Source: Carboxylicivirga sp964602515 (lineage in GTDB: Bacteria > Bacteroidota > Bacteroidia > Bacteroidales > Marinilabiliaceae). From it: a stretch of 64,000 bases of DNA. The notes beneath the pieces are model-generated. The model made no database searches, was not told the DNA's origin, and saw only the letters and a program-made list of their open reading frames with translations. The translations under genes were made by a program, and so were the position numbers. The stretch spans positions 1 through 64,000 of the forward strand of contig CAZRRJ010000005.1 in the NCBI GenBank assembly GCA_964602515.1, written 5' to 3'. Shown here one piece after another: positions 1-9,338 of this stretch; position 1 is the stretch's first letter, and the number at the start of each line of letters is the position of its first letter.

Positions 1-71
1 TCTGGACGGGACTCGAACCCGCGACCTCCGGCGTGACAGGCCGGCATTCTAACCAGCTGAACTACCAGACC
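1..71 (-). tRNA. tRNA-Asp (GTC), 3' end cut by window edge
   Basis: Read on the minus strand the sequence folds as a tRNA with acceptor 5' strand GGTCTGG, a D arm, an anticodon loop CTGTCAC giving anticodon GTC (Asp) and a T arm containing GGTTCGAGT. The last two acceptor bases and the discriminator lie outside the window. It is the downstream member of a tandem pair and differs from the second copy by one D-loop base (C instead of T). Confidence 0.95.
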
Positions 72-114
72 AGTTTAATTTACTTATTATAAGTTGAACA
101 TGAAAATAAACAAG

Positions 115-188
115 CGGTCTGGACGGGACTCGAACCCGCGACCTCCGGCGTGACAGGCCGGCATTCTAACCAACTGAACTACCAGACC
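115..188 (-). tRNA. tRNA-Asp (GTC), complete tandem copy
   Basis: This is a complete 74-nt cloverleaf on the minus strand. The acceptor strands GGTCTGG and CCAGACC pair fully, the discriminator is G, the anticodon is GTC, and CCA is not encoded. It lies 43 bp upstream of the other tRNA-Asp in transcription order. Both copies are preceded by the same short AT-rich stretch, consistent with a recent duplication and joint transcription. Confidence 0.96.
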
Positions 189-420
189 AGTTTAATTTCA
201 ATGTTTTAATTCCTCAATTACCTTTGTAATCCTCTACTTTCCTTTAATAACGGTACTTTAAGTTGCACCCCTGTTTCTGAAAGCGATGCAAAGATAAGGC
301 TTCTTTTCTATTATGCAATAGTATTTTTGAATAGAAACGTACTTTTTAAAACACAATAAATGCTCATCATTTGCAATCAGCTATTTAAAGATTAAAAAAA
401 ATAAAAATTCATTGTTTTAT

Positions 421-594
421 TAAAGTCTGTCTACTTTTAAAACATATAGCTTTATAATAAAAAAGAGGCTCTTTTTTTGTCCTGTGAGCTTATAAAAATT
501 AACCAACCTCACTATATTGACCTTATAAACAATACTATACCATCATTATAACTCAAAAAAACTGTGTCATCCTAAAATAGCTAGACAGACTTTA
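421..594. repeat. 13-bp perfect inverted repeat (421-433 / 582-594)
   Basis: TAAAGTCTGTCTA at 421-433 is matched exactly by its reverse complement at 582-594, with 148 bp between. The right copy is followed inward by a motif resembling the GGATGACAC-type ends of some Bacteroidota IS3-like elements. It may mark an IS terminus belonging to the nearby transposase remnant, but no full element can be delimited. Confidence 0.4.
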
Positions 595-837
595 CATTAT
601 TCTCCAAAAAAGATTGCAAATAGTAAAAACAACTCACTAAATCATCGTTAATTTGCGGATCAAACATGTTTGGTTTATCCTGGTAAAATTTAAAATGTTT
701 TAAACCTCAATTCATGCATTTGAAATACGACTTCATTTTTATACTCTGAATTTATACACGTAGTTCATTTTACTTCCTTAATTACTCTATACTTAATATC
801 TCATTTTCTTTTCAACTACTTTTTAAAGACACCTTTT

Positions 838-1266
838 TTAGTGTGTGCATAATAGTGTAAACATATTGCAACTGCGATGTGGCCTTTTGCTATAATTATT
901 TATTAATGGCAATTTTAACAGCCTCATTAGCCATATTGTAATCATCAAAAGTAGCAGACAAATCATACTCACCTTTCAATATTCCATTGACACATTTGGC
1001 AACTGCATTCTCACAGAGATCTATAGATATTTAAGTGTTACACCCTTTTAAATAGTTCTCATAATGGTAGCAACAATATTGTATTCCACGGTCAAAGTAA
1101 CAAATCAACTTATTGGTCACCAACACGCTTGGATTAGCCATTTTTAGGCTATGTTTAATTAAATTCGAGCATCAATCCGTGTAACTTTTCACTACCCATT
1201 CGCGTTTGCTTCTTTCGTAACTTACTGGCCTCTGAAAATGCTAAAAACTCTAATAATTGTGTTTGT
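838..1266 (-). pseudogene. Decayed IS3-family transposase (OrfB) with internal deletion
   Basis: Translating the minus strand in shifting frames recovers two blocks typical of IS3-family OrfB. The first (about 1266-1160) reads like the N-terminal region (QLLEFLAFSEASKLRKK, then RMGSEKLHGLM). The second (about 1150-840) holds the DDE core: SLKMANPSVL, then FDRGIQYC with the second catalytic Asp, then CENAVAKCVNGILKGEY with the catalytic Glu, and after a frameshift YSKRPH. The roughly 100 or more codons expected between the blocks, including the first Asp, are missing, and stops interrupt the rest. It cannot make an active transposase. Confidence 0.75.
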
Positions 1267-2183
1267 CATTGTCATTTTCTTACTGTGTGCCATGACTAAC
1301 GCATATAGCCAAACAACAAGCACGTATATTTCTTATTTACAAACAAATACATACACCAATAAAATCATTACCTTAATCCAGACTTTTTTCTGATACAAAT
1401 TTTAAGCGCGCTTTCTGTAACATCTATAAAGGTCTAGATAGATAAGTATTACAAAGCTTTCTATTCTAGCTGAAACCGCTTTTTTCTTTGAATATTTGAA
1501 ATTCTGATTTCATCAATAAGCACCACCAATTGAGCATAGTCTATCCCCTAACTGCCATGTTTAATATCATAAGTTGGTAACCGGGATCTACCTTTTTCCA
1601 AACACTTGTTATTAAAATACAAATCCGTTCCTGGCCAATGTAACAACTTAACCTTGTTTCGATTTTTAATAATACATCACCGTTGGTTGGCGATTGATCA
1701 AGGTAATTTTGAACTAAACCTATCTGGTTATCAAAGCATTTGCGTATATATGTAACCTCACAATACATGTTGTATGAGAGGATGTAAACATTAGAATAAA
1801 TGAATCAGTGTTTTTAATTACTTAATATTAACAGGGTGTTCAAGATTCAGTCCAACTGCATTGGGGTAAGTAATTGTGATGTTTTTTAATGCTTCTGTAT
1901 CTATTACCTTTATCAAAACAAACGATACAGCGTTTGTCACATTAGTTTCCTCTCGATTCTTTTGAGTCCAGTAATACTTAAAATGTAGTAGGTAATATAA
2001 TATTGCTTGCAAAATTTTTTCTGATTTAATATACTTTGTTACTATCATTCAATCAAGATACACATCTCTTGTCCAGTGCTTACTTACTTTTTCATAACGA
2101 CAAATATAATGTATTGGTTATGAACTAAAAGAATGCATATAACAGCACGGATACTAAATATTTCAAAATAAAACAGATGGACA

Positions 2184-2216
2184 TAAAAAAAGGCCATCTC
2201 ATTTGAGACAGCCTCT
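2184..2216 (-). terminator. Rho-independent terminator of pyk
   Basis: On the minus strand AGGCTGTCTCA and TGAGATGGCCT pair (with two G-U pairs) around a tiny loop, followed by a run of seven T. It starts 25 nt after the pyk stop codon. Confidence 0.8.
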
Positions 2217-2241
2217 TAATATCTATAACTGTGATAAATTA

Positions 2242-3666
2242 TTATTCTTTATCTACTTTTTTCAATAAAGCTTTAACGGTTATTACTTCAAGATAAGTAG
2301 TACCACCACCTATACCAAAACTCCCTCCAAGGTATGCAACCAAATCATCTTCTACTAAAATATCCTTCTTAAGTAGCTTTTTAAGTGTCTTTCTTAAAAT
2401 CTCTTTTTTGGAACTTCCATCTTCCATTAGACGAGGGAATACACCATAAGAAAGCGCTAACTGACGTCCTACATTTTGGTTATAGCACAAAGCAAAAACA
2501 GGACAAGAACCACGGAAGGCTGCCAGAAAACGTGCTGTCTTTCCTGTCAAACTATCTGTTAATACAGCTTTAATATCTAATGTTTTACTAGCCCGAACTG
2601 CAGTATCTGCTAGATAAGCTGTAACATCAGCACTCTCCTGTACTACTGGTATATCATTTCTACTATCCTTGGAAGCCTCAACCTCTCTTGCAATTTTAGC
2701 CATTGTTCTAACAGCTTCAACAGGATAATTTCCATAAGCAGTTTCCCCACTCAGCATGATTGCATCTGTTCTGTAATAGATAGCATTTGCAACATCTGTT
2801 ACCTCCGCACGAGTAGGACGAGGATTTTTAATCATTGTATGCAACATTTGCGTTGCTACAATTACAGGTTTTTTAGCCTCAACACACTTGCGTATCATCT
2901 GGCGTTGAATCCCAGGAATCTTCTCCTGTGCAATTTCAATTCCAAGATCACCACGAGCAATCATAACTCCATGAACACATTCTAAAATTTCATCAAGATT
3001 TTCAACACCTTCTTCATTCTCAATTTTAGCAATAATCTTCATTGGACTTTCCATCTCGTTCAATATCTGTTGAACGTCATTAACATCTCCCTTATGACGC
3101 ACAAATGAATGAGCAACGAAATCAATATTGTTTTGAGCTGCAAACTTAATAAAAGTGCGATCTTTTTCTGTTACCGATGGTAAATTGATACGTACTCCCG
3201 GGATATTAACACTCTTACGACTACCTACGATACCATCATTCAGCACTTCACACACCAAATATTCATCATCCTTAGAAGTAACATTCATAGCTACCTCTCC
3301 ATCATCGATAAGAATCTGACCTCCAACCGGCATATCTTTAACTATATCTACATAACTTACATAGATACATTTATTAGAAGAAATACCATTTACATCTCCT
3401 TTTATTTTTAAAACATCACCAGTCTTTAATACGATATCATCCTCGCATTTGGTTGTTCTGATTTCTGGCCCTTTTGTATCAATTAATATCGCTATTTTAT
3501 CAGAAACAGCACGAACATTAGTAATTACTTTTAAAACGCCTTCAAAATCCTGATGAGCAGTATTCAAACGCACAACATTCATTCCAGACTTATACAGCTT
3601 CTTCAAAAAATCCACTTCACAATGGCGATCCGAAATTGTAGCTACAATTTTGGTAAACTTCTTCAT
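2242..3666 (-). CDS. pyk: Pyruvate kinase
   Basis: Transfers phosphate from phosphoenolpyruvate to ADP, the last step of glycolysis, in the cytosol. Visible family marks are the N-terminal TKIVATISD block with the following RLN(T/F)AH strand, the catalytic-lysine strand IIAKIENEEG, the metal-binding segment MIARGDLGIEI, the ATQML...PRPTRAEV...DVANA signature and LSGETAYG. The C-terminal regulatory domain is present, so the roughly 475-residue length is normal. I start at the ATG at 3666 rather than an in-frame TTG ten codons upstream, because the shorter form matches the usual Bacteroidota N terminus. It lies 102 bp downstream of aroQ on the same strand, probably co-transcribed, and ends at its own terminator. 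Confidence 0.97.
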   Translation of the reverse strand: MKKFTKIVATISDRHCEVDFLKKLYKSGMNVVRLNTAHQDFEGVLKVITNVRAVSDKIAILIDTKGPEIRTTKCEDDIVLKTGDVLKIKGDVNGISSNKCIYVSYVDIVKDMPVGGQILIDDGEVAMNVTSKDDEYLVCEVLNDGIVGSRKSVNIPGVRINLPSVTEKDRTFIKFAAQNNIDFVAHSFVRHKGDVNDVQQILNEMESPMKIIAKIENEEGVENLDEILECVHGVMIARGDLGIEIAQEKIPGIQRQMIRKCVEAKKPVIVATQMLHTMIKNPRPTRAEVTDVANAIYYRTDAIMLSGETAYGNYPVEAVRTMAKIAREVEASKDSRNDIPVVQESADVTAYLADTAVRASKTLDIKAVLTDSLTGKTARFLAAFRGSCPVFALCYNQNVGRQLALSYGVFPRLMEDGSSKKEILRKTLKKLLKKDILVEDDLVAYLGGSFGIGGGTTYLEVITVKALLKKVDKE

Positions 3667-3768
3667 AATCAAATTTTTCTTGATGGTATGCAACAATTAA
3701 TTTTACCTGATAAAAGAGTATTCCCCAACCTTTTATACAGGTTTATTTAAAACATTATAATTTACGTA

Positions 3769-4191
3769 TTAATTTAATCCCTTAAAAGCTTCTACAGCCA
3801 ACCGGTAAGAGTCCAGACCAAAACCTAATATTATACCAGCACTTACAGCTGATAAAAAAGATTTATGACGAACTTCTTCTCTTTTATGAACATTGCTAAT
3901 ATGAACTTCAATAACCGGACTTTTAACCGTGGCAATTGCATCAGCAATTGCAAGAGAAGTATGCGTATAAGCTCCTGCATTAAGAATAATTCCATCAACC
4001 ATATATCCATTAAAATGAATTTGATCAATAATCTCACCTTCACTATTAGATTGAAAATAAGAAATTTCATCATCAGGATACTTCAAGCGCAACTCTTCAA
4101 GAAAGTCTTCAAATGCAACACTTCCATAAATATCAACCTCACGCTTACCCAACAAATTCAGGTTAGGCCCGTTTATAATTAATAGATTCAT
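3769..4191 (-). CDS. aroQ: Type II 3-dehydroquinate dehydratase
   Basis: Dehydrates 3-dehydroquinate to 3-dehydroshikimate in the shikimate pathway as a cytosolic dodecamer. The 140-residue protein has the type II signature IINGPNLNLLGKRE at its start, the lid tyrosine in DIYG, FQSNSEGEIID, the NAGAYTHTS loop and the substrate-binding HISN followed by REEVRHKS with the catalytic histidine-containing strand. It is divergent from xerD (197 bp apart), the same pyk-aroQ-xerD neighbourhood seen in other Bacteroidales. Confidence 0.97.
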   Translation of the reverse strand: MNLLIINGPNLNLLGKREVDIYGSVAFEDFLEELRLKYPDDEISYFQSNSEGEIIDQIHFNGYMVDGIILNAGAYTHTSLAIADAIATVKSPVIEVHISNVHKREEVRHKSFLSAVSAGIILGFGLDSYRLAVEAFKGLN

Positions 4192-4388
4192 TCAATAATG
4201 TTATTCAGATAATGGCACAAAATTACGATAGTTTGTTGGAATAAAAAAACAAGGTAATTATTTAACCTCACCCAAGATAAATAAACATTATTTTAAATTT
4301 TACTGCACTTTTCTTGCTTGTTATCAGTGCAATTTTTATTTTTACTGATGTAAATAATCGGGAAACACTTTAATAAAAATTAAAAATT

Positions 4389-5288
4389 ATGAATTGGGAA
4401 ACAGAAATTAGTGAATTTAGGAATTACCTGAAGATTGAAAAAGGTCTTTCAGAAAATTCTATTCATGCGTACGTTACGGATCTCACTAAGTTAGTTTCTT
4501 TCCTTAAAGACAATGGAAAGAACAAAGGACCAGAAAACATTATTCTTGCAGATCTTAAAGAAATGATGGAGTGGATTGGAGAAAGGGGAATTAGTCCAAG
4601 AACTCAGGCAAGGGTAATTAGTGGTATCAAGTCTTTTTATAAATTTCTTTTAATTGAAGAAAAGGTTGACAAGGACCCTACAGCACTTCTAGAATCACCA
4701 AAGATTGGACGTAAGCTGCCGGATATTCTTTCTGTAGAAGAAATTGATACAATCATTAATTCTGTCGATTTAAAGAAATCTGAGGGACAACGTAACAAAG
4801 CGATACTAGAAACACTATACAGCTGTGGTCTTCGTGTATCAGAACTAATTGAACTTAAAATCTCAAACTTATTTTTTGAGTCTGGCTTTATTAAAATAGA
4901 AGGCAAAGGCAATAAGGAAAGATTGGTACCAATTAGCTCTAAAGCTATTAAAGAAATCAATCTCTATTTAAGTGAATACCGTCGTACGCTTAAAATCTTT
5001 AAAGAAGATGAAGATATTTTATTCCTTAATCGCCGAGGCAAAAAATTATCACGCGTAATGATCTTCACTATTATTAAAAACCTAACTAAGAGGCTTGGTT
5101 TTGAAAAGAACATTAGCCCACACACTTTCCGTCACTCATTTGCAACACACCTTATTGATGGAGGTGCAAACTTAAGAGCTGTTCAGGAAATGCTGGGACA
5201 CGAATCTATTATTACGACTGAGATTTATACTCACCTTGACAAAGAGTATTTAAAAAATACTTTAATTCAATTTCACCCAAGGTCGTAA
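4389..5288 (+). CDS. xerD: Tyrosine recombinase XerD
   Basis: Site-specific recombinase that, with a partner Xer protein, resolves chromosome dimers at dif at the division septum. The N-terminal SAM-like core-binding domain (residues about 1-90, with LSENSIHAYVTDL) is followed by the catalytic domain. The catalytic residues can be seen: Arg in CGLRVSEL (about 149), Lys in GKGNKERLVP, HTFRHSFATHL, the GH of MLGHESI and the nucleophile Tyr in TEIYTH (about 280). The length of 299 residues is usual. The context and the absence of phage genes argue for the housekeeping enzyme rather than an integrase; XerC versus XerD is judged on neighbourhood. Confidence 0.93.
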   Translation: MNWETEISEFRNYLKIEKGLSENSIHAYVTDLTKLVSFLKDNGKNKGPENIILADLKEMMEWIGERGISPRTQARVISGIKSFYKFLLIEEKVDKDPTALLESPKIGRKLPDILSVEEIDTIINSVDLKKSEGQRNKAILETLYSCGLRVSELIELKISNLFFESGFIKIEGKGNKERLVPISSKAIKEINLYLSEYRRTLKIFKEDEDILFLNRRGKKLSRVMIFTIIKNLTKRLGFEKNISPHTFRHSFATHLIDGGANLRAVQEMLGHESIITTEIYTHLDKEYLKNTLIQFHPRS

Positions 5289-5310
5289 TACAAAGACAGT
5301 TTAAAAACAG

Positions 5311-5345
5311 AGAAGCGTAGTTAATTTAACTACGCTTCTTTTTTC
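5311..5345 (+). terminator. Rho-independent terminator of xerD
   Basis: A perfect 13-bp stem AGAAGCGTAGTTA / TAACTACGCTTCT with a short AT loop followed by six T, 22 nt past the xerD stop. Confidence 0.85.
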
Positions 5346-6013
5346 AGTTATATTATAGTACTAATCTTATCTAGATAAATAACCAACTCTAAAATCGACT
5401 ACAAGTCATATGTTTTTTGATTAACAAATCTCATATTACACAATAAAATACTCGCCTTTTGTAATATGCTGATGCATTGGATATATTTATTTGATAAGCC
5501 AGCAAAAATTTTAGCACCTTATTATATCATAAGAAATGCAGATAAGGCTTATCAAAACAACTACAATATTAACACCAATGCCAACTCATTAAGTCTAAAT
5601 CCAACACATTTCATGTGTTTTTTTCATCTAATTATCACCTCCCTCATTATCAAATCATTATAACGACCATAAATATCAATTCATAAGTCATATTGAATAT
5701 TTTCTTCCACATACATTTCATTACACCTACTAATCAACACATTACACTACTTCTAAAAACAAAGTTGGTAAAATGTTTGTTTATTTATTAGTAAATAACA
5801 AACCTTAGCACAGAATTTAAAGGCTCATACCAAAACACACCATAACCACCTGACATTAAGGAGATAATTCAGATTTTTTTTGTTTCAATTTATTATTTAT
5901 TGTACTATTTAGTTAAAATTTTAAAGATAATCGCATATTTATATCACAATTAAATAATACTCATTTAATATTTAATTTCAATTTGCAAGTAAACCCAATT
6001 AACAATCTACAAA
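5346..6013. other. Non-coding region upstream of pckA
   Basis: About 670 bp of very AT-rich DNA. A 65-codon open frame at 5466-5663 has no family resemblance and biased composition, so I do not call it. A near-palindrome GATAAGGCTTATC lies at about 5542. The pckA promoter should be here, but I see no clean TAnnTTTG box close to the gene. Confidence 0.4.
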
Positions 6014-7630
6014 ATGGAAGTAATTAAATCTACAATTAACCTTTGCAAGTATGGCATTGTAAACACACCACACATTATCTACAACCCGTCATACAAAGAT
6101 CTCTTTATAGAAGAAGTAAATCCTGAATTAAATAACTTTGAAAAAGGCCAACTGACAAAAACAGGTGCAATTAATGTAATGACAGGTAAATTCACAGGGC
6201 GTTCTCCAAAAGATAAATATATTGTACTTGATCAGATTACTAAAAATACAATTTGGTGGACTTCTGATGCTGTTAAAAATGATAATAAACCAATTTCAAC
6301 TGAAATATGGACAAGCATCAAGAGCGATGTTTGTGATCACCTGTCAAACAACAAGCTGTATGTGATAGATACTTTCTGCGGTGCCAACACGAACACTCGT
6401 CTTAAAGTAAGGTTTATTACTGAAGCTGCATGGCAAGCCCACTTTGTCAAAAACATGTTTATTAGACCCACTGAAAAAGAGCTAAGCATTTACGGAGAAC
6501 CAGACTTCATTGTACTTAATGCCTCTAAAATGTCTAATAAAAACTGGAAGAAACAAGGTTTAAACTCCGAGGTATTCACGATATTTAATTTAAGTGAAAA
6601 AATGCAAATCATTGGAGGCACCTGGTACGGTGGTGAAATGAAGAAAGGCATTTTTTCCATGATGAATTACTATCTTCCACTTCAGGGGATAGCCTCAATG
6701 CATTGTTCAGCAAATAAGGGAAAGAATAATGAAGTGGCAATTTTCTTTGGTTTATCCGGTACCGGAAAAACAACACTCTCAACAGACTCCAAAAGAGAAT
6801 TAATAGGTGATGACGAACATGGTTGGGATGATGATGGTATATTTAACTTTGAAGGAGGTTGCTATGCCAAAACGATCAACCTTAATAGAGAAAGTGAACC
6901 AGATATTTACAATGCCATACGACGAGATGCTTTATTGGAAAATGTTACGGTTGATACAAAAGGTAACATCGATTTTAACGACAATTCAATTACTGAGAAT
7001 ACACGTGTATCATACCCAATTCATCACATCAACAATATTGTAAAGCCTATATCAAAAGCCGGCCATGCAAATAAGGTTATTTTTCTTACTGCGGATGCGT
7101 TTGGTGTTATGCCACCGGTTTCTAAGCTAAATCCTGAACAAACACAATACCATTTCTTATCAGGGTTTACGGCAAAACTTGCCGGCACTGAATTAGGTAT
7201 AACAAAACCTAAACCAACATTCTCAGCTTGTTTCGGAGAAGCTTTTCTTTCTTTACACCCCATACAGTACAGTGTAGAATTGGTAAAAAAGATGGAGAAA
7301 CATGGCACAAAAGCTTATTTGGTGAATACAGGCTGGAATGGCACAGGAAAACGCATATCATTAAAAGATACCAGAGCAATTATTGATGCCATACTTGATG
7401 GCTCTATTGAAAATGCTCCAACAATCACTATTCCTGTTTTTAATCTGGAAATACCAACAGAACTTCCAGATGTCACCCCACAAATAATGGATCCCCGGAA
7501 TACTTATGAAAACCATAATAAATGGGAACAGAAAGCAATAGATCTGGCAAAAAAATTTATAACTAATTTTAAAAAATACACCAATACTCCACAAGGATTA
7601 GCTATTGAAAAAGCCGGTCCGACTTTATAA
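6014..7630 (+). CDS. pckA: Phosphoenolpyruvate carboxykinase (ATP)
   Basis: Interconverts oxaloacetate plus ATP and PEP plus CO2. In anaerobic Bacteroidota it often runs in the carboxylating direction toward fumarate and succinate. The 538-residue protein has the family landmarks GRSPKDKY, the kinase-1a P-loop GLSGTGKTTLS (about 245-255), the metal-binding GDDEHGW, FEGGCYAKT, and the adenine-binding segment NTGWNGTG near the C terminus. The GTP form lacks this layout. It is a single-gene unit closed by a strong terminator. Pyruvate kinase, malic enzyme and fumarase elsewhere in the window act on the same C3/C4 node. Confidence 0.97.
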   Translation: MEVIKSTINLCKYGIVNTPHIIYNPSYKDLFIEEVNPELNNFEKGQLTKTGAINVMTGKFTGRSPKDKYIVLDQITKNTIWWTSDAVKNDNKPISTEIWTSIKSDVCDHLSNNKLYVIDTFCGANTNTRLKVRFITEAAWQAHFVKNMFIRPTEKELSIYGEPDFIVLNASKMSNKNWKKQGLNSEVFTIFNLSEKMQIIGGTWYGGEMKKGIFSMMNYYLPLQGIASMHCSANKGKNNEVAIFFGLSGTGKTTLSTDSKRELIGDDEHGWDDDGIFNFEGGCYAKTINLNRESEPDIYNAIRRDALLENVTVDTKGNIDFNDNSITENTRVSYPIHHINNIVKPISKAGHANKVIFLTADAFGVMPPVSKLNPEQTQYHFLSGFTAKLAGTELGITKPKPTFSACFGEAFLSLHPIQYSVELVKKMEKHGTKAYLVNTGWNGTGKRISLKDTRAIIDAILDGSIENAPTITIPVFNLEIPTELPDVTPQIMDPRNTYENHNKWEQKAIDLAKKFITNFKKYTNTPQGLAIEKAGPTL

Positions 7631-7656
7631 GTATCCAATAATTATATAATTAAAAA

Positions 7657-7695
7657 AGAGTTTACCTGATAAGTAGAGTCAGGTAAACTCTTTTT
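7657..7695 (+). terminator. Rho-independent terminator of pckA
   Basis: A perfect stem AAGAGTTTACCTGA / TCAGGTAAACTCTT around a ten-base loop, followed by a T run, 27 nt after the pckA stop. Confidence 0.88.
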
Positions 7696-7885
7696 ACTAC
7701 ATACGGTTACTTTACTTTTTCACGTTAAAAGACTTCATAATTGGCACGTAAATTGTTTTAATTTTAAACAATAATCAGCGTACTTATATATTAAAAGCTA
7801 CTAAAAGTGTTATTTATCGTTAAAAATAAAACCTTTTACTTTGTAAATAAGTAAACTGGCAGTATTAATCTAAAAAGTTAACGTT

Positions 7886-8113
7886 ATGAATCTTCGTATC
7901 ACATCAAAAGCAAAGAATAACCAGATTTCATTCTTGATTACTTTAGATAACTTCATAACCAAACGCCACTACACAAAAGCCTCATTGGTTATGAAGCGAT
8001 TAAATAAATATCTGGTTACAAAAAATCCAAATTTTAACATACGAATTAAAGAAGGCGCACATAATAAAGTTGAAATGTATGCTGATAAGAATTTAATTGG
8101 GTATTACGCATAA
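7886..8113 (+). CDS. Small basic protein of unknown function
   Basis: 75 residues, lysine- and asparagine-rich (about 20 percent Lys/Arg), with no signal peptide or membrane segment. I do not recognise a family. The start follows an A-rich stretch (AAAAAGTTAACGTT) usual for Bacteroidota leaders, and a clear terminator follows 23 nt after the stop, so this is an independent transcription unit and likely a real gene. A nucleic-acid-binding role would fit the charge but is only a guess. Confidence 0.6.
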   Translation: MNLRITSKAKNNQISFLITLDNFITKRHYTKASLVMKRLNKYLVTKNPNFNIRIKEGAHNKVEMYADKNLIGYYA

Positions 8114-8135
8114 ATAAAACGCTTGATGATAATAA

Positions 8136-8178
8136 TTCCTGCTAAAGCCAGTAGTAATCTTTAGCAGGATTTTTTTTA
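8136..8178 (+). terminator. Rho-independent terminator after the 75-residue protein
   Basis: TCCTGCTAAAG pairs with CTTTAGCAGGA across a loop of about a dozen bases and is followed by nine T. Confidence 0.85.
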
Positions 8179-8325
8179 TTTATTAATCTGGGTTTGACTT
8201 GAACTTTAGACTCACTTTCTGGCATAAGACAAATATTTTAGTGTAACTTTTCAATATGCGCACACAGGTTCTTGTTTCATTGCATTTTTCGCCATCTTTG
8301 TATTTTGAAATTGAAACAAAGAAAG

Positions 8326-8940
8326 ATGAAACTGAAAAAGCTCTTACCAGGATTGGTTTCCAGCATTATAAATGCTGGTTTTGACAAAGAACCCAGAGCC
8401 ATTCAATCACTATGCATTCCGAAAATAAAATCCGGTGCTGACTTATATTGCATTGCCCCAAAAGATTCAGGAAAAACAACTGCTATCGTGATAGGCGTCA
8501 TTCAACAGCTAAAAGAAAAATTTGAAGAGGCTCCACGCGCAATAATCATCACATCAACCAAGGAGGAAGCTTTTGCTATGGAAGAACAATTTGAACGTCT
8601 TGGCAAACGAACAAATTTAAGAACTTTTGTAGCCTTTGATCAAGGCATATTACAATATCAGAAAGATATGATTTACGAGGGACTTGATGTACTTATTTGT
8701 ACCCCAAAGCGTCTGACTGAATTAATCAATATTAATGGTGTACCCATGACAAAAGTTAAAATGCTAGTTGTTGATAACACAGAAATAGTAATTACTAATC
8801 CTTTTAATGCCATAATCTACCGCATTGGAGATGGGTTAAAAAAGACTCAATTTATAATATCAGCCAACAATTGGCACAAAAACTTTAGCACTATTGATGA
8901 GCGCTTAATGAAAAGCCCAATAACCATTGAAATTGAATAA
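8326..8940 (+). CDS. Single-domain DEAD-box-like protein with altered motifs
   Basis: About 204 residues that correspond only to the first RecA-like domain of a DEAD-box RNA helicase. A Q-motif-like segment is present (GFDKEPRAIQSLCIP), then a modified P-loop APKDSGKTT, a motif Ia-like ITSTKEE, motif Ib TPKR, and VVDNTE in place of DEAD. The SAT of motif III is replaced by ISAN, and the whole second RecA domain is missing, so helicase activity is unlikely although nucleotide binding is possible. I use the ATG at 8326; the upstream TTG-started extension looks untranslated. It ends 2 bp before the YchJ-family gene, so the two are almost certainly one operon. Confidence 0.75.
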   Translation: MKLKKLLPGLVSSIINAGFDKEPRAIQSLCIPKIKSGADLYCIAPKDSGKTTAIVIGVIQQLKEKFEEAPRAIIITSTKEEAFAMEEQFERLGKRTNLRTFVAFDQGILQYQKDMIYEGLDVLICTPKRLTELININGVPMTKVKMLVVDNTEIVITNPFNAIIYRIGDGLKKTQFIISANNWHKNFSTIDERLMKSPITIEIE

Positions 8941-8942
8941 TC

Positions 8943-9332
8943 ATGGAATGCCCATGCGGATCTGGTAAAAAACTAACATTCTGTTGTCAACCTATTATCA
9001 ATGGAACACAAATAGCAGTAAGTGCAGAAGAGCTAATGCGCTCCCGCTACACTGCATACACTTTTGCTAATGTTGATTATTTGCTAAAAAGCCATCATCT
9101 AAGTACCCGACCAACAAAAGAACGTAAAGAAATTTTAAGATGGGCCAAATCAGTAAAATGGTTGGGTTTATCTATTCTTAACACTCAACATAGCAGTTCT
9201 GATAAAGATGAAGGTTTTGTTGAATTTCGTGCAATGTATACTCTAAATGGCCAACTCCAACAAATTCATGAAAACTCCCTTTTCAAGAAAGTTAAAGGGA
9301 TATGGTATTATGTTGCTGAAAAACACTACTAA
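8943..9332 (+). CDS. YchJ/UPF0225-family SEC-C motif protein
   Basis: 129 residues. The N terminus carries the SEC-C zinc-binding motif CPCGSGKKLTFCC, followed by the family core with ELMRSRYTAYTFANVDYLLKSH and the NTF2-like fold segment WLGLSILN...VEFRAMY ending in WYYVAEKHY. This is the YchJ family; its biochemical role is not established. The start is 2 bp after the upstream DEAD-box-like gene, implying translational coupling. Confidence 0.88.
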   Translation: MECPCGSGKKLTFCCQPIINGTQIAVSAEELMRSRYTAYTFANVDYLLKSHHLSTRPTKERKEILRWAKSVKWLGLSILNTQHSSSDKDEGFVEFRAMYTLNGQLQQIHENSLFKKVKGIWYYVAEKHY

Positions 9333-9338
9333 TAGTCT

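Larger units (their letters stand above)
189..2183. other. Gene-poor, decayed stretch next to tRNA-Asp
   Basis: About 2 kb without a convincing intact gene. It holds the IS3-family remnant annotated separately at about 838-1266 and two short minus-strand open frames (1541-1768, 75 codons; 1818-2048, 76 codons) that I do not recognise. The first frame is followed, after a stop, by an in-frame stretch reading IDYAQLV, so it could be the debris of a longer gene. Neither has a clear ribosome site or family motif. Base composition is very AT-rich. The simplest reading is old insertion debris beside a tRNA locus. Confidence 0.6.

Noticed and set aside
1541..2048. Two minus-strand frames of 75 and 76 codons
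   Set aside because: Neither matches a family I know. A weak IDYAQLV similarity after the first frame recalls IS1-type transposases but is too short to support a call.
5466..5663. 65-codon open frame before pckA
   Set aside because: It has no recognisable family, an Asn/Ile-rich composition as expected from AT-rich non-coding DNA, and no terminator or leader.
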